Part shown: positions 45,661 through 52,944 of the stretch, one piece after another | How the letters are laid out: each line of letters starts with the position of its first letter | How positions within the stretch are numbered: the first letter of the stretch is position 1 | NCBI RefSeq assembly: GCF_007004725.1 | Contig: NZ_ML660162.1 | Span: 310,001 to 374,000, forward strand | Direction of reading: 5' to 3' | Source of the DNA: Aliikangiella coralliicola | GTDB taxonomy: Bacteria > Pseudomonadota > Gammaproteobacteria > Enterobacterales > Kangiellaceae | Length of the DNA: 64,000 bases | Notes under the pieces: model-generated | The model's database searches: none | What the model was told of the DNA's origin: nothing | What the model saw: the letters and a program-made list of their open reading frames with translations, nothing else | Program-made: the position numbers and the translations under genes

Positions 45661-47562
45661 ATGATACGTTTTAAGAAATTATCCCTTTTTCAGGGCAACA
45701 AACAATTACTCAACCAGATCGATTTGACCCTGTATCCAGATCAAAAAATTGGAATTGTGGGTAAAAATGGCTGTGGAAAGTCCAGCCTGTTTCAAATGGT
45801 ACAACATGAGCTGGCCCCTGAACACGGAGAGTTGGAATTCCCCTCAAAATGGCGCACCAGTTCAGCCAAACAGGAGACGCCTGGGAGTGATTTGACGGCA
45901 ATCGACTATGTTCTTAGCGGCCATCAAGAATATGCTCAGTTACACCGGGCGCTGACCAAAGCGGAACACAATGAAGATGGACATGCCATTGCTTCCATTC
46001 ATGCGAAGCTGGAAGCCATTAACGGCTGGTCGTTACCTGCGGAGGCAGCTAAACTGCTAACCGGTCTGAGTTTTACCGAAGCGCAAATGGCATCAACGGT
46101 AAAATCACTTTCCGGAGGCTGGCGTATGCGCTTAAATCTGGCACAAGCACTAATCCAGCCAGCGGAATTATTATTACTGGATGAACCAACCAACCATCTC
46201 GACCTGGAAGCCGTTTTATGGTTACAGGGATTTCTAAGACGCTATGACGGAATGTTAATGACGATTTCTCATGATCGTGATTTTCTCGACAACTTCTGTA
46301 GCCATATTCTGCATTTTGATAGCCAGAAAATTAACCAGTACACCGGTAACTATTCAAGCTTTGAAAAACAAAAGCAAGAACGTGAAGTACTACAACAGGC
46401 TCAATTTGAAAAGCAACAAAAAGAAATTGAACATCTGGAAAAGTTTATTACCCGTTTTAAAGCCAAAGCCAGCAAGGCAACGCAAGCTCAAAGTCGTGTC
46501 AAGGCACTGGAAAAGATGGATAAAGTGAGTGCTGTTCAAATCCGTACAAAATTTGGCTTTGAGTTTGCTCCTATTAATAAAAATGTTACTGAGCTGATTA
46601 ACATCGAACAAGGTTCAGTCGGATACGACGATACAATCGTCCTAGCCGACATACGAATGCGAATACTTGCTGGCCAAAGAATTGGATTGCTTGGTCGCAA
46701 TGGCGAAGGTAAATCAACCCTGATTAAATTGATCTGTGGGGAATTAGCAATTCGTCATGGTGAGTTAAACCGGAACAAACACTTCAACGCAGGTTACTTT
46801 GCCCAACACCAGGTTGAACAACTCAATCTGGACCAGTCCCCCATATGGCATATTCAATCATTAGGCACCGGTATTAGCGAACAGGAAGCACGAAACTTTC
46901 TCGGCGGCTTTGCATTTCATGGTGATAAAACTCTCGATAAAGTAAAAGGCTTTTCCGGCGGAGAAAAGGCTCGCCTGGTGTTGGCTATGATCACCTGGCA
47001 AAAACCCAATCTGTTACTTCTTGATGAGCCCACTAACCATTTTGATATTGAAATGCGCGAAGCGCTATCTTTAGCGCTGCAAGATTTTGATGGAGCCGTA
47101 TTATTAGTCGCCCATGATAAAAATCTGATGGAAAGTGTCGTCGACGAATTCTGGTTGGTTAACGAGGGAAAAGTCGAGCCTTTCAGCGGCGATTTGAACG
47201 ACTACCAAAAATGGTTGAACGATAATCGCTGGGGCTCTAACGCGAAAAATACAGATGACGTCAGCGATGCAAAGGTCAATTCGGCTCAAGCCAAGAAAGA
47301 GCAAAAGCGCCTGGAAGCCGCAAGACGTCAGCAAAAAGCGCCGCTGACCAATCGACTTAAAAAGATAGATAAACAGATGTTACAATTACAACAGGAACAC
47401 AGCAACTTAGAGAATCAACTATCTGACAATGACCTGTATAACGACGAGAATAAAGCCAAACTCAACGATGTGGTTACTCGTTCTAATCAAGTTAAAAATG
47501 ATCTCGAAAAATTAGAAGAAGAATGGTTAGAAGTCAGTGAACAACTGGAAGCATTTGAGTAA
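45661..47562 (+). CDS. yheS: ABC-F ATPase YheS
   Basis: 633 residues with two ABC ATPase domains and no membrane part. Walker A is GKNGCGKS (34-41) and GRNGEGKS (about 345-352); the signatures are SLSGGWRMRLNLAQAL and GFSGGEKARLVLA; Walker B is LLLLDEPTNHLD and LLLLDEPTNHFD. The interdomain P-site linker (about residues 230-285, FITRFKAKASKATQAQSRVKALEKM) and the C-terminal coiled coil complete the ABC-F layout. YheS acts on ribosomes to relieve certain translational stalls. Followed by yheV after five bases, as in E. coli. Confidence 0.94.
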   Translation: MIRFKKLSLFQGNKQLLNQIDLTLYPDQKIGIVGKNGCGKSSLFQMVQHELAPEHGELEFPSKWRTSSAKQETPGSDLTAIDYVLSGHQEYAQLHRALTKAEHNEDGHAIASIHAKLEAINGWSLPAEAAKLLTGLSFTEAQMASTVKSLSGGWRMRLNLAQALIQPAELLLLDEPTNHLDLEAVLWLQGFLRRYDGMLMTISHDRDFLDNFCSHILHFDSQKINQYTGNYSSFEKQKQEREVLQQAQFEKQQKEIEHLEKFITRFKAKASKATQAQSRVKALEKMDKVSAVQIRTKFGFEFAPINKNVTELINIEQGSVGYDDTIVLADIRMRILAGQRIGLLGRNGEGKSTLIKLICGELAIRHGELNRNKHFNAGYFAQHQVEQLNLDQSPIWHIQSLGTGISEQEARNFLGGFAFHGDKTLDKVKGFSGGEKARLVLAMITWQKPNLLLLDEPTNHFDIEMREALSLALQDFDGAVLLVAHDKNLMESVVDEFWLVNEGKVEPFSGDLNDYQKWLNDNRWGSNAKNTDDVSDAKVNSAQAKKEQKRLEAARRQQKAPLTNRLKKIDKQMLQLQQEHSNLENQLSDNDLYNDENKAKLNDVVTRSNQVKNDLEKLEEEWLEVSEQLEAFE

Positions 47563-47567
47563 ATACA

Positions 47568-47816
47568 ATGAAACCTAGTCAACGCTTTATAGCCGGGGCA
47601 GTGTGCCCTGAATGTCAATCGCCAGACTCATTGTTACTAGACAGTAATGATCAAAGTATAGAATGTGTCGATTGTGGATATACTCAAACAGCCGAGCAAA
47701 GAGACACAGACTCAAAGCGAGAAAGCGAAGCTCAACAATCGCGCAGAAAAAGTGTTCCTGAAAAAGTCAATGTTTCAGATATTATTCGTATTACCAATAT
47801 AAAAAACACAGATTAA
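47568..47816 (+). CDS. yheV: YheV-like zinc-ribbon protein
   Basis: 82 residues. The N-terminus RFIAGAVCPECQSPDSLLLDSNDQSIECVDCGYTQ matches E. coli YheV, with two CxxC pairs forming a zinc ribbon. Function unknown; it is constantly linked to yheS, here by a five-base gap. Confidence 0.88.
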   Translation: MKPSQRFIAGAVCPECQSPDSLLLDSNDQSIECVDCGYTQTAEQRDTDSKRESEAQQSRRKSVPEKVNVSDIIRITNIKNTD

Positions 47817-47822
47817 ATTATT

Positions 47823-48389
47823 ATGGATATTGATACTCTCAACCAGATAAAAAACAATGCGACTTTACTACACGACAATCAAAGGATCGAGAGCGCACTT
47901 AGCTGTTTAGTTGAGAAGCTGACACTCGACTACGCAAACAAAAACCCTATCTTTCTCGTGGTCATGAACGGTGGACTCATTTTTGCCGGACAATTGCTTT
48001 CTCGATTAAAATTTCCGGCACAAATTGATTATTGCCATGCAACCAGATATCGAGGCAACACCAGCGGCGGAGAGATTGGCTGGAAAGTTGAGCCGCATAT
48101 GGATTTAGCGGGACGCCATGTTGTGATTTTAGATGATATTCTGGACGAAGGGCATACCCTCAAAGCAATCATCGAGCATTGTCGAAGTAGAAAAGCGCAA
48201 TCAGTAAAAACATTAGTTCTAATCGAAAAAATTCACGATAGAAAAGCAAGCCCGGGGATGCGGCCGGACTACTGTGAATTGGAAACACCCGATAAGTATG
48301 TGTTTGGTTATGGGATGGATTACAACCACTATTGGAGAAATAGTGATGAGATTTATATTTTCAACCCGGAAAGAAACGACACCGAATAA
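47823..48389 (+). CDS. hpt: Hypoxanthine-guanine phosphoribosyltransferase
   Basis: 188 residues of the type I PRTase fold, closest to the Pseudomonas-type Hpt: VMNGGLIFAGQLLSRLKFPAQIDYCHATRYRGNTSGGEIGW, PRPP loop VVILDDILDEGHTL, and the C-terminal VFGYGMDYNHYWRN. It salvages hypoxanthine and guanine to IMP and GMP in the cytosol. It lies six bases after yheV and is followed by a nucleosidase gene, so the pair forms a purine-salvage unit. Confidence 0.9.
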   Translation: MDIDTLNQIKNNATLLHDNQRIESALSCLVEKLTLDYANKNPIFLVVMNGGLIFAGQLLSRLKFPAQIDYCHATRYRGNTSGGEIGWKVEPHMDLAGRHVVILDDILDEGHTLKAIIEHCRSRKAQSVKTLVLIEKIHDRKASPGMRPDYCELETPDKYVFGYGMDYNHYWRNSDEIYIFNPERNDTE

Positions 48390-48411
48390 CGAAGAATAAA
48401 CCGAGTGACAT

Positions 48412-49170
48412 ATGTCTAATCAAGGTTCTGCTATGCCTATCAATCACGTGTCAATTTTAATGGCTATGCGCGACGAAGCCCAGCCAGTTATCGACTCTCT
48501 TAAATTGCAAAAACGTGACGATGTTATTCACTCCCAACTACCCATGTGTTGTTACCAAAAACAAGTGGGAAGTATTCAACTATCACTAATTATCAGTGGT
48601 GTTGACGATCGTCACGGCGTCGATAATATTGGTAGTGAAGCAGCCACTTTAATGGCTTATGAGGCGATAACGCGATTAAAGCCTGATCTGATAATTTCTG
48701 CCGGAACAGCCGGAGGCTTTGCCGAAAAAGGCGCGAATATCGGTACCGTATATGTCAGCGAAGCGCACTTTGTCTATCATGACAGACATGTTCCTATTCC
48801 AGGGTTTAATGAGTCATCCATTGGCAAATATCCGGCAGTTGAAGCCAGCCGACTCGCCAAAAGTTTGAACTTACCAAGCGGCGTTATTTCAACCGGCTCA
48901 TCCCTGGAAAAAAGTGACAAGGATATTTTAGTCATCAATCAACATAACGCTGTGGCTAAAGAAATGGAAGCAGCGGCTATCGCCTGGGTCGCAATGCTAT
49001 TCAAGGTACCAATGATGGCACTGAAATCAATTACTAATCTGGTTGATCAGGAAAACCGTTCTGAAGAAGAGTTTCTCAATCACTTATCTCGCGCATCGCG
49101 CAGTTTGCACGATAAAATACTAGACTTGGTTGACTATCTTCAAAATAAATCGATAGAAGATTTGGCCTAG
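48412..49170 (+). CDS. MTA/SAH nucleosidase-like protein
   Basis: 252 residues of the PNP/UDP phosphorylase family. Seen are AMRDEAQPVI, LIISAGTAGGFAEKGANIGTVYVSEA, GVISTGSSLEKSDKD and KEMEAAAIAWVAMLFKVPMMALKSITNLVD, the last being the nucleoside-binding E-M-E region. It probably splits methylthioadenosine or S-adenosylhomocysteine (or a related nucleoside) to the base, which Hpt-type salvage next door can use after conversion. It is 22 bases after hpt; probably the last gene of the yheS operon. Confidence 0.82.
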   Translation: MSNQGSAMPINHVSILMAMRDEAQPVIDSLKLQKRDDVIHSQLPMCCYQKQVGSIQLSLIISGVDDRHGVDNIGSEAATLMAYEAITRLKPDLIISAGTAGGFAEKGANIGTVYVSEAHFVYHDRHVPIPGFNESSIGKYPAVEASRLAKSLNLPSGVISTGSSLEKSDKDILVINQHNAVAKEMEAAAIAWVAMLFKVPMMALKSITNLVDQENRSEEEFLNHLSRASRSLHDKILDLVDYLQNKSIEDLA

Positions 49171-49270
49171 CGCTTTCTATCTATTTTTTGATCAGAAAAC
49201 TATTTACCAGATCATTGAATAATGAAACAAACGTCATTTTGATAAAAACGAAAATAAAGCGATTAACATT

Positions 49271-50611
49271 ATGATAAGAACAACAGTAGAAACATCAATC
49301 AAAAGTAGTGCTGATTTTTTCAGTCGGATCATGCAACGCTGGCTTCCCGATGCTTTTCTTTTTGCTGTAATACTTTCGGCGATCGTTTTTATCTGCGGCC
49401 TCTTATTTCAAGATCAAACACCTGTTCAAATGGCAGATCATTGGGGCAATGGTTTTTGGAAACTACTCAGTTTCTCAATGCAAATGGTGCTTATTTTGGT
49501 ACTAGGTCACGTGCTTGCAATGAGTCGCCCGGTTCAAACCTTATTATCTAAACTAGCATCCCTCGCAAAAACACCGACGCAGGCGGTTGTGCTAGTAACA
49601 GGCGTATCAATTATCGCGGCCTGGATCAATTGGGGATTCGGATTAGTCGTCGGCGCACTGGTCGCCCGCGAAGTCGCAACAAATGTGAGACACATTCATT
49701 TTCCTTTGCTAATTGCATCTGCCTACAGTGGCTTTCTGGTTTGGCATGGCGGTCTTTCCGGCTCAATTCCACTGAAGCTAGCTTCAACAAATCAAGATTC
49801 GTTAAATGCGTTACTCAACGGCCAAGTCATCGAAGTGTCGCAAACTATTTTAGCCATGGAAAATTTGATTATTGTATTCGCATTATTGATCAGCTTGCCA
49901 TTACTCAATGTTCTCATGATGCCTAAAGAAAACCTGATTGAATTTACTGGAACAGAAACAGCAGAAAAAACGGTTGACCACACCCAACTTTCTCCCGCAG
50001 AAAAACTAGAACACAATCCAGTCATCAGCTTATTATTGGCTGCTATGTGTGGTTTATACCTGGTTAATTATTTTGTTCAAGGAAACGGTCTCAACCTTAA
50101 TATTATCAATCTATCATTACTTACTTTGGGTGTGCTGCTTCATGGCAATCCACACAATTTCCTGCGTGCAATCAAAACAGCCATTAACGGCGCAACTGGA
50201 ATCATTTTGCAGTTTCCAATCTATGCGGGATTAATGGGAATGATGGTACAGTCAGGTCTGGCTGATTCGGTAAGTAACTGGTTTGTTGAAATATCCACGC
50301 AAGATTCCTTTCCCGTTTTCACTTTTATCAGCGCCGGTGTCGTTAATTTTTTTGTTCCTTCCGGCGGTGGCCAGTGGGCAGTGCAAGCACCGATTGTTAT
50401 CCCCGCAGCACAAAGCCTTTCGGTGCCTATTAACAACGCCGCGATGGCTGTCGCCTGGGGAGACGCATGGACCAATATGATCCAACCTTTTTGGGCGCTA
50501 CCATTGCTTGGCATTGCGGGTTTAAATATTCGGCAGATTATGGGATTTTGTACCGTTGTATTTATCTGGAGCGGAATTCTTATTGGAAGTTTGATTTATT
50601 TTTTATACTAG
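49271..50611 (+). CDS. AtoE-type short-chain fatty acid transporter
   Basis: 446-residue inner-membrane protein of the AtoE (ScFAT) family with about ten to twelve helices. Landmarks are MQRWLPDAFLFAVILSAIVF, GNGFWKLLSFSMQMVLILVLGHVLA, WINWGFGLVVGALVAREVA, PIYAGLMGMMVQSGLA and FFVPSGGGQWAVQAPIV. Expected to import short-chain fatty acids such as butyrate. No ato genes are nearby, so it acts alone here. Confidence 0.9.
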   Translation: MIRTTVETSIKSSADFFSRIMQRWLPDAFLFAVILSAIVFICGLLFQDQTPVQMADHWGNGFWKLLSFSMQMVLILVLGHVLAMSRPVQTLLSKLASLAKTPTQAVVLVTGVSIIAAWINWGFGLVVGALVAREVATNVRHIHFPLLIASAYSGFLVWHGGLSGSIPLKLASTNQDSLNALLNGQVIEVSQTILAMENLIIVFALLISLPLLNVLMMPKENLIEFTGTETAEKTVDHTQLSPAEKLEHNPVISLLLAAMCGLYLVNYFVQGNGLNLNIINLSLLTLGVLLHGNPHNFLRAIKTAINGATGIILQFPIYAGLMGMMVQSGLADSVSNWFVEISTQDSFPVFTFISAGVVNFFVPSGGGQWAVQAPIVIPAAQSLSVPINNAAMAVAWGDAWTNMIQPFWALPLLGIAGLNIRQIMGFCTVVFIWSGILIGSLIYFLY

Positions 50612-51033
50612 AAGCGATTTAATTTTAAAAACCAAAATGAATATCAATAAAAGTAACAAAATAAACAACTGAAAAGTACTCAATAGCTCCTGCTTCATAG
50701 ATTGATTTTTTGTAGCTTTGAGCTTGTTTATGCTTTGCTGTTATTAGTTTTCCACGAACACAATTGTCTTTTTCAATAAACCACTCTCTCGATGACTAGT
50801 TCAAAATCTTACTAATCAATAGCTTAGTGTCACTTTTTAAGAACATTTAGAAAAGCATTCATTTATTCAATTTAAAGCTTTCCGTTATAACTACAGCGAA
50901 GTTCAAAACTTTTGCAAATTCATCCGCTAATTTTTTTCTGGTACGATGGTCTAAGTCATTAGTTTGAATATGACAACACCATTCAAGCTTTTGCATTTTA
51001 AGGGTAGAGGTGGTCTTAATAAGGAGCAGCATT
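50612..51033. other. Intergenic region, nothing recognised
   Basis: 422 AT-rich bases between the transporter and the DUF3135 gene. No repeat, hairpin or gene is seen. Confidence 0.5.
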
Positions 51034-51414
51034 TTGAAGCAGTATAATAACCAAGAGGCAAGTAACGATCGAGTTTTTCATGTAAGACGATTTAATTTTA
51101 ATGAATGGAAAAAATTATACGAAACAGATCCTGTTGCTTTTGAAGCCAGACGAGAAAGATGGATTGAAGATATTATCAATTCATCCTCAGAGAGGTGTCA
51201 ACATCGGTTACGCGGCTTAATGTTTCAAATTAACACAATCCGCAGCCAGGCCAACAACCCGATGCAAGCCTGTATTGAGATTTCTGAAATGATGTGGAAC
51301 AGCCTTAATGATTTACGCTGTTTTCTGGAAGAACTTAAATACACCGTTGATACTGGCGATTTATTGGAAAAAAGAAAACAAAATAGTGCGGTCATTTTAA
51401 AGTTCGGTAATTAG
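51034..51414 (+). CDS. DUF3135 protein
   Basis: 126 residues from a TTG at 51034, which has a full AAGGAG seven bases upstream; a GTG eight codons earlier would place that site inside the gene. The N-terminal half, FNFNEWKKLYETDPVAFEARRERWIEDIINSSSERCQHRLRGLMFQINTIRSQANNPMQACIEISEMMW, matches the DUF3135 family. All-helical, cytosolic, function unknown. Confidence 0.78.
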   Translation: MKQYNNQEASNDRVFHVRRFNFNEWKKLYETDPVAFEARRERWIEDIINSSSERCQHRLRGLMFQINTIRSQANNPMQACIEISEMMWNSLNDLRCFLEELKYTVDTGDLLEKRKQNSAVILKFGN

Positions 51415-51443
51415 AATCCAAACTCTACCAAAGAAACTGCTAC

Positions 51444-51599
51444 TGCCATCTCGACCGATGTGGAGAGATCTCCTACAGACATTGACTCACTCAATAATCT
51501 ACCCAATATTTATTTAAGAAAATCACTCCAATCAGATAAGGCTTCGTCTTTACGTGATCTATACCTTTGGGAGATCTCTCGACAAGGCTCGAGATGACA
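51444..51599. repeat. 156-bp interspersed repeat, copy C
   Basis: Same length, termini and interior as copy A; the left end has one change (TGCCATCTCGA). It is nearly identical to copy D, 40 bases downstream in the same orientation. Confidence 0.9.
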
Positions 51600-51639
51600 T
51601 AATGAGTTTCTCGTCAATAGGATAGTATTTCTGCTTAAC

Positions 51640-51795
51640 TGTCATCTCGACCGATGTGGAGAGATCTCCTACAGACATTGACTCACTTAATAATCTACCC
51701 AATATTTATTTAAGAAAGTTGTTCCCATTAGATAAGGCTTCGTCTTTACGTGATCTAAACCTTTGGGAGATCTCTCGACAAAGCTCGAGATGACA
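51640..51795. repeat. 156-bp interspersed repeat, copy D
   Basis: TGTCATCTCGA ... TCGAGATGACA, 156 bases. Differences from copy C are concentrated in one short central block (around 51718-51729). The tandem pair C-D fills most of the 524-base gap before hemC, whose promoter must lie in the remaining 143 bases. Confidence 0.9.
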
Positions 51796-51938
51796 GAAAG
51801 CGTGTCAAACGACCAGGTTGAAATGCACTCCAAATAATACATAAATTGATATTTACACTTAAATCCCAATACCTGGTCATTCCCCCAGCTCTCGTGGAAT
51901 GTTAAAATTTCGAGCAACTTATTCAGTAGAGAATCCTA

Positions 51939-52850
51939 ATGATCCGAATTGCCACTCGAAAAAGCCCTCTTGCACTCTGGCAGGCGAATTTTGTCAAAGC
52001 AGAATTACAAAAATTTCACCCTGATCTGCCTGTTGAATTAGTGCCTATGTCCACTAAAGGTGACAAGATTCTGGATACTCCCCTGGCAAAAGTCGGCGGC
52101 AAAGGTTTGTTTGTCAAAGAGCTGGAAGTAGCCATGCTGGAAGGTCGCGCGGACATTGCCGTCCACTCGATGAAAGATGTACCCATGGAATTTCCAGAAA
52201 GTTTGGGTCTTGCGGTAATTTGCGACCGGGAAAATCCACTCGACGCACTCGTTTCCAATCAGTTTGATTCAATCGAAGCATTACCACAGGGTGCAATCGT
52301 CGGCACCTCAAGTTTAAGAAGACAGTGTCAGCTAAAAGCCAGACGTCCCGATCTTGATATCCGCGACTTGCGGGGTAACCTCGGTACTCGCCTAGGTAAA
52401 TTAGATGAAGGAAAATACGACGCCATTATCCTTGCGACAGCCGGATTACTTCGACTGGAAATGCCCGAACGAATCGCACAAAAAATCCCGGCCGATTTTA
52501 TTCTTCCCGCAGGTGGTCAAGGTGCAGTGGGAATAGAATGCCGAACTGATGATAAAAAGACCCTGGAACTACTCGCGCCATTAAACCATCAGGAAACAGC
52601 GATTAGAGTCAAGGCGGAACGAACAGTCAACAATCGCCTACAAGGCGGCTGCCAGGTTCCAATAGGCGCCTTCGCACAACTCGACAATGACTCTATTGTT
52701 ATCGACGCATTAGTCGGCGCTCTTGATGGCAGTCAAATAATTCAGCGCCAAATTCGCGGTCCATTGGAACAGGCTGAAGCGCTTGGGATTGAAATAGCGG
52801 AGCAATTGCTCGCTGGGGGAGCAGACAAGATACTAGCTGAAATAGGGTAA
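51939..52850 (+). CDS. hemC: Porphobilinogen deaminase
   Basis: 303 residues, complete. The enzyme joins four porphobilinogens into hydroxymethylbilane. Seen are [18 protein letters not shown], the substrate-site [10 protein letters not shown] and [22 protein letters not shown], and the dipyrromethane-cofactor cysteine in [13 protein letters not shown] (near residue 238). It is followed by a plus-strand terminator, so unlike in many gammaproteobacteria it is not in one transcript with hemD, which lies 4.5 kb further on. Confidence 0.97.
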   Translation: MIRIATRKSPLALWQANFVKAELQKFHPDLPVELVPMSTKGDKILDTPLAKVGGKGLFVKELEVAMLEGRADIAVHSMKDVPMEFPESLGLAVICDRENPLDALVSNQFDSIEALPQGAIVGTSSLRRQCQLKARRPDLDIRDLRGNLGTRLGKLDEGKYDAIILATAGLLRLEMPERIAQKIPADFILPAGGQGAVGIECRTDDKKTLELLAPLNHQETAIRVKAERTVNNRLQGGCQVPIGAFAQLDNDSIVIDALVGALDGSQIIQRQIRGPLEQAEALGIEIAEQLLAGGADKILAEIG

Positions 52851-52883
52851 CTATTTTCAGTTCAGTTTAAGCAAGTTTTTAGG

Positions 52884-52927
52884 TAGCGGAGAAGAATTAT
52901 TGAACATTTTCTCCGCTAGTTATTTTT
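52884..52927 (+). terminator. Rho-independent terminator of hemC
   Basis: Perfect 10-bp stem TAGCGGAGAA / TTCTCCGCTA (52884-52893, 52909-52918), 15-base loop, followed by a T-rich TTATTTTT. It also lies just behind the convergent peptidase gene. Confidence 0.8.
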
Positions 52928-52944
52928 AACGCAATTTATTAACG

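Noticed and set aside
51687-51917. A 76-codon minus-strand frame before hemC
   Set aside because: Mostly read from repeat copy D; no family and no ribosome site.
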